Shown here piece after piece: positions 49,613-58,438 of a DNA stretch of 64,000 bases (the first letter of the stretch is position 1; every line of letters starts with the position of its first letter). The position numbers and the translations under genes were made by a program. The DNA is from Flavobacterium sp. AED (GTDB lineage Bacteria > Bacteroidota > Bacteroidia > Flavobacteriales > Flavobacteriaceae): NCBI RefSeq assembly GCF_000812945.1, contig NZ_JSYM01000001.1:1178001-1242000 (forward strand). Direction: 5' to 3'. The notes under the pieces were generated by a model. That model searched no databases. It was not told where the DNA came from and saw only the letters and a list, made by a program, of their open reading frames with translations.

Positions 49613-49708
49613 ATGAATGCAGTTCTCGCTTTGTTGTTTCTTTTGACCAGTTTTGTATGTCAAGTGATAAATGATATTATAGTTTGGTTTGCGGCATTGT
49701 GGTCGTAA
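49613..49708 (+). CDS. Candidate 31-aa hydrophobic small protein
   Basis: An ATG ORF of 31 codons encodes one strongly hydrophobic peptide (MNAVLALLFLLTSF... ending WFAALWS) with almost no charge. It is preceded by a promoter-like TTG/TATTTTTA pair. It might be a single-pass membrane peptide or a leader/toxin-like peptide, but chance cannot be excluded. Confidence 0.3.
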   Translation: MNAVLALLFLLTSFVCQVINDIIVWFAALWS

Positions 49709-49843
49709 TACAATCGAAAGGAATCAATAGTTCACTTAATTTTTAACTACACATTCTATTTCATCTTCCTCAGAATTTCCGAGCCATCCTAGTATGGCTT
49801 TTAGATTTGTCTTTTTTATAAAAGATAAAATTTCAAAATAAAT

Positions 49844-50620
49844 ATGAAAATATACCTGCAGATACTATTTTACTTTCTTCTTATTAGTTGTAATTCAAGT
49901 AAAAAAACGACTAACGTAAAAATTCCCAATCAAAATTTCGAAGTTAAATTAGACAGTGCAAATTGGTATGACACTTCAAGAAAACGATTAATTCCCGTTG
50001 CATTTTATTTGCCAAAGACAAACGGAAAAATTATAAATCAAAAAGTGGTACTTGTCAGTCATGGTTATGCAGAAAATACCCCCGGAGCTAATAAAGGCTA
50101 TTCTTATTTGACGAAAAATTTAGCTTCAAAAGGATATTTTGTAGTTAGCATTCAGCATGAATTACCAACAGATGATTTAATTCCTAAAACAGGAATTCCT
50201 CAAGTTGTGCGGCGACCAAATTGGGAAAGAGGAGCGGAGAATATTTTATTTGTTCTTAATGAATTGAAAAAGATAAATCCCGATTTAGACTATAAACATT
50301 TAATCCTAATTGGGCATTCGAATGGAGGTGATATGTCTGTTTTATTTGCTCATAAATACCCTGATTTAGTAGATAAAATAATTTCGTTAGACAATCGCAG
50401 AATGGAATTACCCAGAACCTCTAAGCCTAAAATTTATTCATTACGATCCAGTGACCAACCTGCTGATGAAGGCGTTTTGCCAACTGTTGCAGAGCAGGAA
50501 AAATTTGGTATAACAATCATTAAACTGCCTAATACGATTCATAATGTCATGAGTGATAGAGGAAATAAAAGGCAGAAAAGAGAAATTAATAGATATGTGA
50601 TGCGTTTTTTATTTGAATAA
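49844..50620 (+). CDS. Alpha/beta hydrolase lipoprotein
   Basis: 258-aa hydrolase with a lipoprotein signal (LLISCNSS, cysteine about residue 16). The nucleophile elbow is GHSNGGD (about residue 165) and a late TIHNVMSD gives the likely catalytic histidine. The family includes platelet-activating factor acetylhydrolase-like and other esterases. Substrate unknown. The gene stands alone. Confidence 0.88.
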   Translation: MKIYLQILFYFLLISCNSSKKTTNVKIPNQNFEVKLDSANWYDTSRKRLIPVAFYLPKTNGKIINQKVVLVSHGYAENTPGANKGYSYLTKNLASKGYFVVSIQHELPTDDLIPKTGIPQVVRRPNWERGAENILFVLNELKKINPDLDYKHLILIGHSNGGDMSVLFAHKYPDLVDKIISLDNRRMELPRTSKPKIYSLRSSDQPADEGVLPTVAEQEKFGITIIKLPNTIHNVMSDRGNKRQKREINRYVMRFLFE

Positions 50621-50649
50621 AATAGCCGAATAATTATAATAACTAAACG

Positions 50650-51789
50650 TCACTGCACATCATATTTCATTTTTCTCAAAATCCGTAACGCTTCTTTAAA
50701 CGACAAATACACTTGAGTAAAAGGTTTCAAAAGCAGTTTGGCATCAATCAGTTTTTGTTTGGCTTCTTCAAAACCGTTGAGGTAACAAATCATGAAGGTC
50801 GAGGGTAAATTTTCTAAATCTTTGCGTTCCCTTTCGGATAGCGAAAGCCCTTTTTGGAGCTTATTCAGCAAAGTAATATTGGCATTGTAAATATGAAATA
50901 ATAGTTTTTTATTGAATTCCGGCGGCTGAAAAAGCATTTCTCTTTCAATTTTGTAATAACCATTATCATGAAAATGAATGGTTTGTTTTTCTAAAGGATA
51001 GTAACTCGTTTTATCATTCAAACCCAATGGAACATACTCAATAATCGTAAAAGTATCTTCATCATAAATGATTTCGACAACATCCTGAGCCGAGTAAAAC
51101 AACTTAATTTGTTCGTTTATCAGTTCAATGTCTACGCGTGATAAATAGGTTTTGTCTCGGGATTTTTTGGCGATTCCAGCCCAGCAAATCACAAATAATT
51201 CTTTGAAAACTTTATATTTTGGAGACATGTCTTTGTGACGAAAATTCATAAAATCAATCACGCCGTCCAATGTATATTCGATGCTGTTTCTTGAATTATT
51301 TTCGATGCCAATTACGGTTTCCGTGTTCTGGTAATTTTTTTCTATTTCGCCTTCAACCGGCATGGTATTGCTGCCTCGCCTTATAAAAACGCTGTTGGCA
51401 GGAATGGTGTGGATTCCTTTTTTGAAATGGGACGTTTTGCTTTTGGGTTTGATGGTTACTAATCCAATCACTTTATCCTTTGGCAGATTTGGGAAAGGGA
51501 CATTTTCGTATTGAATTTTTGGTGGATTTTCAAGATACGCATTCACTAAATTCTGAATTCGGCTATCGTCAAAGAAATCATCACCAACAATAGTATTGTC
51601 TTGGTCTTCAACACCTACGACAATATAGGAATTATTAGTGGGATTTGAATTGGATAAGGCGCAAATGTGTTTCAAAAACTTAGCTTTTCCCTCTCGGGTA
51701 TGTAAATTCAACTGACGCTTTTTATCATAAAAACTGCTCTCATCATTGTGAGCGAGAAGGTTTTTAATTAAAATTCGTTTGTTGATCAT
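50650..51789 (-). CDS. AlbA_2-domain (Schlafen-type) ATP-binding protein
   Basis: 379-aa protein with an N-terminal Schlafen AlbA_2 domain (about 10-150; GKAKFLKHICALSNS, IVVGVEDQDNTIVG, VFIRRGSNT) and a C-terminal part of unknown fold. Such proteins are named ATP-binding regulators, but the biochemical role is unclear. The ATG at 51789 (MINKRILIK) is chosen. A longer frame starting at a TTG at 51870 is made of a hairpin repeat and should be ignored. It follows the SDR gene on the same strand, across that hairpin. Confidence 0.85.
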   Translation of the reverse strand: MINKRILIKNLLAHNDESSFYDKKRQLNLHTREGKAKFLKHICALSNSNPTNNSYIVVGVEDQDNTIVGDDFFDDSRIQNLVNAYLENPPKIQYENVPFPNLPKDKVIGLVTIKPKSKTSHFKKGIHTIPANSVFIRRGSNTMPVEGEIEKNYQNTETVIGIENNSRNSIEYTLDGVIDFMNFRHKDMSPKYKVFKELFVICWAGIAKKSRDKTYLSRVDIELINEQIKLFYSAQDVVEIIYDEDTFTIIEYVPLGLNDKTSYYPLEKQTIHFHDNGYYKIEREMLFQPPEFNKKLLFHIYNANITLLNKLQKGLSLSERERKDLENLPSTFMICYLNGFEEAKQKLIDAKLLLKPFTQVYLSFKEALRILRKMKYDVQ

Positions 51790-51794
51790 TACTA

Positions 51795-51870
51795 TTAGAT
51801 TTTTAGATTTCTTAGATTGTTGGATTTTAGATTGTCTAAATAATCTAAAATCCAACAATCTAAAATTCAA
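51795..51870. repeat. Perfect 22-base hairpin with near-heptad units
   Basis: 51812-51833 and 51842-51863 are perfect reverse complements, with an 8-base loop. Arms consist of TCTAAAA/TCCAACAA-type words spaced 7-9 bases. It fills the 83-base gap between the SDR and AlbA_2 genes. Confidence 0.85.
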
Positions 51871-51872
51871 TT

Positions 51873-52628
51873 TTAAATATTTCTTTTTAAAATAGTTGCT
51901 GAAGCCTGTGCAGTTGGAAATACAATCAAATCAGCAATATTCACATGATAGGGTCTTGAAACTACAAAATGAATGATATCAGCAATATCTTCTGGTTGTA
52001 AGGCTTCGATACCTTTATAAACATTGGCAGCTCGGTCATTATCACCTTTGAAACGCACTTCGCTAAACTCCGTTTCCACCATTCCGGGATGAATGGCACC
52101 AACCCTGATTCCATAAGGATTCAAATCCATACGCATGGCTTGGTTCAGGGCATCAACGGCATGTTTTGAAGCGCAATATACGTTTCCGTTTGGATAGACT
52201 TCTTTTCCGGCAATAGAACCAATGTTGATAATATGACCTGATTTTTGTTCAATCATTCGCGGAATGATAGCTTTGGAAACATACAACAACCCTTTTACAT
52301 TGATGTCAATCATCGCATCCCAATCGTCTAAATCTCCATTTTGGATAGCATCTAACCCGTGTGCATTTCCGGCATTATTAATTAAAACATCAATTTTAGA
52401 AAATGCTTCCGGCAAGGAATTGATATTTTCAAAAACGGCCTTTTTATCGCGAACATCAAATGATAACGTATGGATTTCAGTGAATTCAGAAAGCTCTTTC
52501 GCAAGTGCTGTCAATCGGTCTTCACGTCTTCCACAAAGAATAATTTTATAATTATTTTTGGCTAATATTTGTGCTGTTGCTTTACCAATTCCGCTGGTTG
52601 CACCAGTTACTAAGGCTATTTTACTCAT
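51873..52628 (-). CDS. SDR family NAD(P)-dependent oxidoreductase
   Basis: 251-aa classical short-chain dehydrogenase of the YdfG-like type: TGATSGIG at residues 8-15, NNAGNAHG, Ser in NIGSIAG and YCASK (about residue 155) as the catalytic Tyr-Lys. Relatives act on 3-hydroxy acids such as L-allo-threonine or serine. The ATG at 52628 is chosen; a TTG upstream adds seven residues. It follows the aldo/keto reductase gene on the same strand. Confidence 0.9.
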   Translation of the reverse strand: MSKIALVTGATSGIGKATAQILAKNNYKIILCGRREDRLTALAKELSEFTEIHTLSFDVRDKKAVFENINSLPEAFSKIDVLINNAGNAHGLDAIQNGDLDDWDAMIDINVKGLLYVSKAIIPRMIEQKSGHIINIGSIAGKEVYPNGNVYCASKHAVDALNQAMRMDLNPYGIRVGAIHPGMVETEFSEVRFKGDNDRAANVYKGIEALQPEDIADIIHFVVSRPYHVNIADLIVFPTAQASATILKRNI

Positions 52629-52685
52629 GGTTTTTTTTATGTTTTTCAATCATCTTTTTTCTGTTTTTTGCAATTTTCGACCTCA

Positions 52686-53558
52686 TTATGGAACATTTTT
52701 TCCCATACTTTCTGCCCAAATGGCAAACCAATCTTCTTTTTCTAATTCTAATTCGACGGCTTTCATCAATGCCTGAATTCTTGCGACATTAACCGTTCCA
52801 GCAATAGGAATGACTTGGGCTGGATGTTTTAAAATCCAGGAAAGTAAAATCGTATCAGAACCCAAATGGTATTTTGAAACTAATGTTGCCAATAATTTTT
52901 TTAGTCGGTGAGTTTGTGGAATATCTTCTCTGAAAACGCATCCTAACGGATTCCATGACATAGGACGAATGTGGTTCGTTTGCATATAATCAAAGCTTCC
53001 GTCAAGCATAGGTTCAAAGTTGGTAGCCGAAAATTGCACTTGATTGTAGCTGATTTCTGTTTTCTGACGAATCAATTCTGTCTGCGAAGAAGTAAAATTA
53101 GAAAGACCAAAATCTATAATTTTCCCATCTGATTTTAGTTTCAAAACCGCTTCGGCAATTTCATCCGCTTGCATCAAAGGACTTGGTCTGTGCAATAAAA
53201 ACACATCTAGATAATCCGTGTGTAAATTTTTTAAGGAATTTTCAACGGACCAAATAATATGGTTTTTCGAATAATCATAATGTTTTATGGTGTTTTTACG
53301 GTTTTCCGTCACCATTTGGATACCACATTTGGATATCAGTTGTATTTTTTCTCTGGCTATTTTGCTGGAAGCAAATGCTTTTCCAAAATCAGATTCAGTG
53401 GTATAATCACCGTATATATCAGCATGATCAAAGGTGGTGATTTTGTTTTCTAAACACACCTTAATCATGTTTTCCATTTCTTTGGTATTTAGATTTTTAT
53501 CCCAAATTCCCCAATTCATGACACCAGCAACGATAGGTGATAATTTTGTTTTACTCAT
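52686..53558 (-). CDS. Aldo/keto reductase (YdhF-like)
   Basis: 290-aa aldo/keto reductase. The catalytic Asp and Tyr lie in FDHADIYGDY (about residues 39-48), Lys in ISKCGIQ and His in LLHRPSP. The VAGVMNWGIWD start and the PIAGTVNVARIQ cofactor region resemble E. coli YdhF. NADPH-dependent carbonyl reduction is expected, substrate unknown. It is followed by an SDR gene 57 bases later. Confidence 0.92.
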   Translation of the reverse strand: MSKTKLSPIVAGVMNWGIWDKNLNTKEMENMIKVCLENKITTFDHADIYGDYTTESDFGKAFASSKIAREKIQLISKCGIQMVTENRKNTIKHYDYSKNHIIWSVENSLKNLHTDYLDVFLLHRPSPLMQADEIAEAVLKLKSDGKIIDFGLSNFTSSQTELIRQKTEISYNQVQFSATNFEPMLDGSFDYMQTNHIRPMSWNPLGCVFREDIPQTHRLKKLLATLVSKYHLGSDTILLSWILKHPAQVIPIAGTVNVARIQALMKAVELELEKEDWFAIWAESMGKNVP

Positions 53559-53770
53559 GGTTTTTATTTTTTATTGAAATGCGTAATTCTTCGAATTCAA
53601 AGCATATTTTTCAAAGTTCTTAAAAATATGAAAATTGTATCATAATTCGTCCTTAAAATTAAGGGTTTGGTCGAAGTTTTAACCATTTTTTAACATCTTA
53701 CGTCTAAAAAAAAATTCAATTTGCACCATCAAAACGAAGGCATTAAATTCAAGGTTTTAAAAATAATAAA

Positions 53771-54775
53771 ATGGAAGAAAATACAGCGACTTTAGACATT
53801 AGAGCAATCAATGAAAAAATTGAAAGAGAGAGTGCTTTTATAGACCTTCTCACAATGGAAATGAACAAGGTTATTGTGGGTCAAAAGCACATGGTGGAGC
53901 GTTTATTAATTGGACTTTTGGGTCAGGGACACATTTTGCTGGAAGGAGTTCCCGGATTAGCAAAGACATTGGCGATAAATACCCTTTCACAAGCTGTTCA
54001 AGGATCTTTCAGCAGAATACAATTTACTCCTGATTTATTGCCTGCCGATGTTGTTGGGACAATGATTTACAACATCAAACAAAATGAATTTTCGATAAAA
54101 AAAGGACCTATTTTCGCTAATTTCGTCCTTGCCGATGAGATTAATCGTGCGCCAGCCAAAGTGCAATCAGCATTGTTAGAAGCCATGCAAGAAAAGCAAG
54201 TGACTATTGGTGATACTACTTTCAAATTAGACAGACCTTTTTTAGTTTTAGCTACGCAAAATCCAATTGAGCAAGAAGGAACATACCAATTGCCTGAAGC
54301 TCAAGTCGATCGTTTCATGTTGAAAACGGTTATTGATTATCCAAAAATGGAAGACGAGCGTTTAGTAATTCGTCAAAACTTAAAAGGGAGTTACGAAAAA
54401 GTAAATGCTGTAGTTTCGGTGGAGCAAATTTTACGTGCTCAAGAAGCAGTTCGTGAGGTTTACATGGATGAAAAAATAGAAAAATACATTCTTGATATTA
54501 TTTTCGCCACACGTTACCCAGAGAAATATAAATTAGCTGATTTGAAACCATTAATCAGTTTTGGAGCTTCGCCTCGTGGAAGTATCAATTTGGCGAATGC
54601 CGCAAAATGCTATGCCTTTATCAAACGTCGCGGATATGTAATTCCAGAAGATGTTCGTGCTGTAGTTCATGATGTATTGCGTCACAGAATTGGAGTTACC
54701 TATGAAGCTGAAGCCGAAAATATTACTTCAGTGGATATCATTAACAAAATCGTAAACGAAGTAGAAGTACCTTAA
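53771..54775 (+). CDS. MoxR-family AAA+ ATPase
   Basis: 334-aa MoxR ATPase, first gene of the Bat operon. Walker A is GVPGLAKT (about residue 60), Walker B is FVLADEINRAPAK and sensor 1 is ATQNPIEQEGTY. MoxR proteins act as chaperones that activate VWA-domain partners, such as BatA/BatB encoded further on. Length is normal. The gap to the DUF58 gene (93 bases) holds a heptad repeat element. Confidence 0.95.
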   Translation: MEENTATLDIRAINEKIERESAFIDLLTMEMNKVIVGQKHMVERLLIGLLGQGHILLEGVPGLAKTLAINTLSQAVQGSFSRIQFTPDLLPADVVGTMIYNIKQNEFSIKKGPIFANFVLADEINRAPAKVQSALLEAMQEKQVTIGDTTFKLDRPFLVLATQNPIEQEGTYQLPEAQVDRFMLKTVIDYPKMEDERLVIRQNLKGSYEKVNAVVSVEQILRAQEAVREVYMDEKIEKYILDIIFATRYPEKYKLADLKPLISFGASPRGSINLANAAKCYAFIKRRGYVIPEDVRAVVHDVLRHRIGVTYEAEAENITSVDIINKIVNEVEVP

Positions 54776-54783
54776 AATCAGAT

Positions 54784-54865
54784 TGAAGTTTACAGTATTC
54801 AGAAAACAGTCTTTATTAGACGGCTTTTTTATCTGAAATCTGAAATCTAAAATCTGAAATCTGAA
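54784..54865. repeat. Heptad repeat element before the DUF58 gene
   Basis: Right arm 54831-54865 is five exact 7-base units (ATCTGAA, ATCTGAA, ATCTAAA, ATCTGAA, ATCTGAA). Left part 54789-54809 has complementary-type units ending CAG every seven bases (TTTACAG, TATTCAG, AAAACAG). The array ends three bases before the ATG of the DUF58 gene, so repeat number would change the ribosome-binding region. Confidence 0.88.
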
Positions 54866-54868
54866 AAA

Positions 54869-55732
54869 ATGGATACAAAAGAGCTTTTAAAAAAAGTACG
54901 AAAAATAGAAATCAAAACCCGAAGATTGAGCGATCACATCTTTTCGGGAGAATATCATACCTCTTTCAAAGGACGCGGAATGACGTTTAGTGAAGTGCGC
55001 CAATACCAGTACGGAGATGATATTCGTGCTATTGATTGGAATGTAACCGCACGTTATAACGAAGCGCACGTGAAGGTTTTTGAAGAAGAACGTGAATTGA
55101 CCATGATGTTAATGGTTGACATTTCGGGTTCGGAAAGTTTTGGTTCTAAAAACCAATTCAAAAAGGATATTGTTACTGAGATTGCCGCAACAATGGCTTT
55201 TTCGGCGACTCAAAACAATGATAAAATAGGGTTGATTTTATTTTCAGATGAAATCGAATTGTATATACCACCTAAAAAAGGAAGATCGCACGTATTGCGT
55301 ATCATCAGGGAATTGATAGAATTTCAACCTAAAAGCCGTAAAACTGATATTGCCCAAGCCTTGAAATTTTTATCGGGAACCCAAAAAAAGAAAGCCATCG
55401 TGTTTGTGATTTCGGATTTCATGTCGGAAGATTATGAACAAACATTGAAAATAGCTTCTAAGAAACACGATATAACAGGTATTCGTGTGTACGATATTCG
55501 AGAAGAAAAAATGCCAAATTTAGGTATGGTTTCCATGCTTGATGCTGAAACTGGAGCAATCGAATTGATTGATACTAGTTCAAAATCAGTACGAATGAAT
55601 TATGAGAAACAGTATCACGATAAAGTAAACTATTTTAAAGAAACATTCAGCAAATCAGGTTCAGGGGTTGTAAACACTAGAGTTGACGAAAGTTATGTCA
55701 CTAAATTATTAGGCTATTTTAAATCGAGATAA
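54869..55732 (+). CDS. DUF58 protein of the Bat operon
   Basis: 287-aa DUF58 protein, a VWA-like fold without export signal. The family block FKGRGMTFSEVRQYQYGDD and IDWNVTARYNEAHVKVFEEERE are seen (about 30-75). It regularly sits between moxR and VWA genes and probably binds MoxR. Translation start lies at the end of a heptad repeat array. Confidence 0.93.
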   Translation: MDTKELLKKVRKIEIKTRRLSDHIFSGEYHTSFKGRGMTFSEVRQYQYGDDIRAIDWNVTARYNEAHVKVFEEERELTMMLMVDISGSESFGSKNQFKKDIVTEIAATMAFSATQNNDKIGLILFSDEIELYIPPKKGRSHVLRIIRELIEFQPKSRKTDIAQALKFLSGTQKKKAIVFVISDFMSEDYEQTLKIASKKHDITGIRVYDIREEKMPNLGMVSMLDAETGAIELIDTSSKSVRMNYEKQYHDKVNYFKETFSKSGSGVVNTRVDESYVTKLLGYFKSR

Positions 55733-55765
55733 GACAAAAACCAGTTTGGTTTAAATAACAATTAA

Positions 55766-57397
55766 ATGAAAATTAGACTTTACCTACTTTTTTTACTGGT
55801 TACAACGTTTGTTTTTGCACAACAAAAACAAGTAGTCACAAGTATTGACACGATTAAAAATAAAATTGGTGCGGAATTTAAACTGTCCATAAAAACTACT
55901 GTAGACACATCGTCTAAAGTAATTTTTCCAAAGCTAAAAAACTTGGGTGCTTTAGAGGTAATTCAGTCCTATCCTATTGATACCATCAAAACAGATGGTC
56001 GTTATGAATTGGTGAAAAAATACGGATTAACCCAATTTGATTCCGGTAGATATGTTATTCCAAGTATAAAAATCTTCATCAATAGCAAGCCGTTTCTAAC
56101 AGACTCGCTTTTAGTTGAAGTTGCGAATGTTAAAGTGGATACTTTGAAACAAAAAATGTTCGATATCAAGGGCATTGCCCAAGCGGATAATTCGATTGGA
56201 GATTGGTGGAAATATCTTTTGATAATCGCATTGATTCTTGGAATTGGAGTTTTGATTTATTGGTATATTAAAAAGCACCAAAAGAAAAAGTTAGAAGCCG
56301 AAATATTCAAAACACCAATAGAAAAAGCGACCAGTTTGCTTGATACTTTAGAGAAAAAAGAACTTTGGCAAAAAGGAGAAGTAAAAGCTTATTACAGTGA
56401 ATTAACTGATATTACCAGAAATTATATTGAAGAAGCAATAGAAATTCCAGCAATGGAAAGCACTACATCAGAGCTGATTCAAGGACTTAGGGCCGCTTCT
56501 GTCAAAAAGAAAATGACGCTTTCGCAGGAAATAATCGAAAATCTGGAGCGTGTTTTAAAACAAGCCGATTTAGTGAAATTTGCGAAATCAAAACCATTGG
56601 ATTTTGAAATTACCGAAGACCGAAATAAGATTCAAAAAGCAATTCTGACATTAGACAATTCTATTCCTGTTGAGGTTCCTGCAGAAGAAGATATTTTATT
56701 GAATGAGGCACAAAGACAAAAACAGATACAAATTCAATTATTAAAAAAGAGAAAAAAACGTATCGTTACTGCAGTCGTTTCAGTTGTTTTTTTACTGGTG
56801 GCTACGACTACTTTTTTCATTGTTCTCAAAGGATTTGATTATGTAAAAGATAATATTCTAGGGAACCCTACTAAAGAATTATTGGAGGGCGAATGGGTGA
56901 AAAGTGATTACGGAAATCCAGGTGTTATAATAGAAACGCCAAAAGTGCTGAAGAGAGTTGATTTGACTAAAACGCTGCCAAAAGACGGAATGGCGTTGAT
57001 TAAAGAAATGCAATCTTTTGTTTATGGAAGTGTTTCGGATCATTTTTATCTGATGGTTTCTACTTTGAAATATAAAAAAGAGACCGAAATAGATTTGAAA
57101 AAATCAATGGACGGAGCATTGCAATCACTAGAAGTTCAAGGTGCTAAAAACATGATTGTGAAACAAGAAGATTTTGAAACCAAAGAAGGAATTAAAGGAC
57201 TTAAAGCCTACGGTACATTTCAGAAAATAGATGGCGATAAACAAAACAGCGTGAAAATTTATTATGAAGCATTATTGTTTAGTCAAGAAGGTGGATTACA
57301 ACAAATTTTACTCTTCCATGAAGAAGGTGACACGTATGCAAATGAAATATCAGAACGCGTTTTGAGTTCTGTCGAATTAAAACAAGCAAGTAAATAA
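55766..57397 (+). CDS. Bat-operon membrane protein (BatD-like N-terminal half)
   Basis: 543-aa protein with a signal peptide ending VFAQQ, a periplasmic beta-rich part, a membrane helix (about 149-167), a coiled cytosolic region and a second membrane helix (about 334-352) followed by a domain of about 190 residues. It looks like the DUF4381/BatD-like members of Bat loci in Bacteroidota. Exact role unknown; it may link MoxR/DUF58 to the VWA proteins. Its TAA shares one base with the batA ATG (TAATG), so the two are translationally coupled. Confidence 0.8.
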   Translation: MKIRLYLLFLLVTTFVFAQQKQVVTSIDTIKNKIGAEFKLSIKTTVDTSSKVIFPKLKNLGALEVIQSYPIDTIKTDGRYELVKKYGLTQFDSGRYVIPSIKIFINSKPFLTDSLLVEVANVKVDTLKQKMFDIKGIAQADNSIGDWWKYLLIIALILGIGVLIYWYIKKHQKKKLEAEIFKTPIEKATSLLDTLEKKELWQKGEVKAYYSELTDITRNYIEEAIEIPAMESTTSELIQGLRAASVKKKMTLSQEIIENLERVLKQADLVKFAKSKPLDFEITEDRNKIQKAILTLDNSIPVEVPAEEDILLNEAQRQKQIQIQLLKKRKKRIVTAVVSVVFLLVATTTFFIVLKGFDYVKDNILGNPTKELLEGEWVKSDYGNPGVIIETPKVLKRVDLTKTLPKDGMALIKEMQSFVYGSVSDHFYLMVSTLKYKKETEIDLKKSMDGALQSLEVQGAKNMIVKQEDFETKEGIKGLKAYGTFQKIDGDKQNSVKIYYEALLFSQEGGLQQILLFHEEGDTYANEISERVLSSVELKQASK

Positions 57398-58398
57398 TGG
57401 CTAAAATAACTTTTTTAAACCCAGAATTTTTTTGGTTGTTTCTTCTGATTCCAGTTGCGATTGTCTGGCTATTTTGGAAAAAGAACCAACAATCAGCAAC
57501 GTTAAAAATAAGTTCATTACAAGGATTTAAAGGCTCCAGTTCGTATTTAACAAAGTTGAAACCAATATTGAACGTGTTTCGTGTATTGGCTTTGTGTTCC
57601 TTAATTATTGCGATGGCAAGGCCCAGAACGGTTGATGTAAGCAATAAAACAAAAACGACTAAGGGAGTTGATATTGTCATGGCGGTAGACGTTTCCGGAA
57701 GTATGCTGGCCAAAGATTTGAAACCAAACAGAATGGAAGCGCTGAAAAGAGTAGCTGCTGATTTTGTTGAAGAACGGCCAAATGATAGAATCGGATTGGT
57801 AGTTTATGCTTCTGAAGCCTATACAAAATCTCCGGTTACTAGCGATAAAGCAGTTGTTCTGGATGCTATCAATAGTATAAAATACGATACTGTTTTACAA
57901 GATGGAACTGGAATAGGAATGGGATTGGCCACAGCCGTAAACAGATTGAAAGACAGTAAAGCGAAGAGTAAAGTGATTATTCTTTTGACAGACGGGGTAA
58001 ACAATGCCGGATTTATTGAGCCTGAAACCGCTGCTGATATTGCAAAACAATACGGAATTAAAGTATATACCATAGGAATTGGAACAAACGGAATGGCAAT
58101 GTTCCCTTATGCGGTGGCACCAAATGGTCAGTTTTTATTCCAAATGATGAAAGTGGAAATTGACGAGCAATTGATGAAAAGTATTGCCCAAAAAACGGAT
58201 GGAAAATATTTTAGAGCAACAAGCAATAGCAAATTAGCGGAGATTTATGCGGCTATCAACAAACTGGAAACTACTGAAATCGAAGAACTAAAATTCTATG
58301 ATTATGATGAAAAATTCAGACCATTTATTTGGTTTGCAGGTTTTCTACTGTTACTGGAAATAGGATTGCGAAATACGGTTTTTAAAAGCTTTATATAA
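57397..58398 (+). CDS. batA: BatA, VWA-domain membrane protein
   Basis: 333-aa VWA protein of the Bat (Bacteroides aerotolerance) operon. Membrane helices lie at the N-terminus (about 8-28, and 56-74) and C-terminus (about 308-325), with the VWA domain between and an intact MIDAS motif DVSGS (about residue 96). Bat genes have been linked to oxygen tolerance and envelope stress. The start overlaps the stop of the preceding gene by one base. Confidence 0.92.
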   Translation: MAKITFLNPEFFWLFLLIPVAIVWLFWKKNQQSATLKISSLQGFKGSSSYLTKLKPILNVFRVLALCSLIIAMARPRTVDVSNKTKTTKGVDIVMAVDVSGSMLAKDLKPNRMEALKRVAADFVEERPNDRIGLVVYASEAYTKSPVTSDKAVVLDAINSIKYDTVLQDGTGIGMGLATAVNRLKDSKAKSKVIILLTDGVNNAGFIEPETAADIAKQYGIKVYTIGIGTNGMAMFPYAVAPNGQFLFQMMKVEIDEQLMKSIAQKTDGKYFRATSNSKLAEIYAAINKLETTEIEELKFYDYDEKFRPFIWFAGFLLLLEIGLRNTVFKSFI

Positions 58399-58402
58399 TG
58401 AG

Positions 58403-58426
58403 AGTCGCAAACTGAAAATTGTGACT
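58403..58426. repeat. Short heptad-type hairpin between batA and batB
   Basis: AGTCGCAA (58403-58410) pairs with TTGTGACT (58419-58426) with one G-U pair; the middle reads ACTGAAAA. It shares CTGAAA words with the other heptad elements but is too short to prove the period. Confidence 0.5.
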
Positions 58427-58438
58427 AAAAGATAAAAA

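Larger units (their letters stand above)
49286..49843. other. 558-base spacer with a candidate small ORF
   Basis: AT-rich spacer between divergent genes. It holds a candidate promoter and 31-codon hydrophobic ORF near 49563-49708, described separately. No RNA gene, hairpin terminator or repeat of the families seen elsewhere is evident in the rest. Confidence 0.5.

Noticed and set aside
51790..51870. N-terminal extension of the AlbA_2 protein
   Set aside because: The extra 27 residues are encoded by the hairpin repeat and start with TTG; the ATG at 51789 gives a normal N-terminus.
54831..54865. CRISPR or phage attachment site
   Set aside because: Seven-base units without spacers, and no integrase or cas gene nearby.
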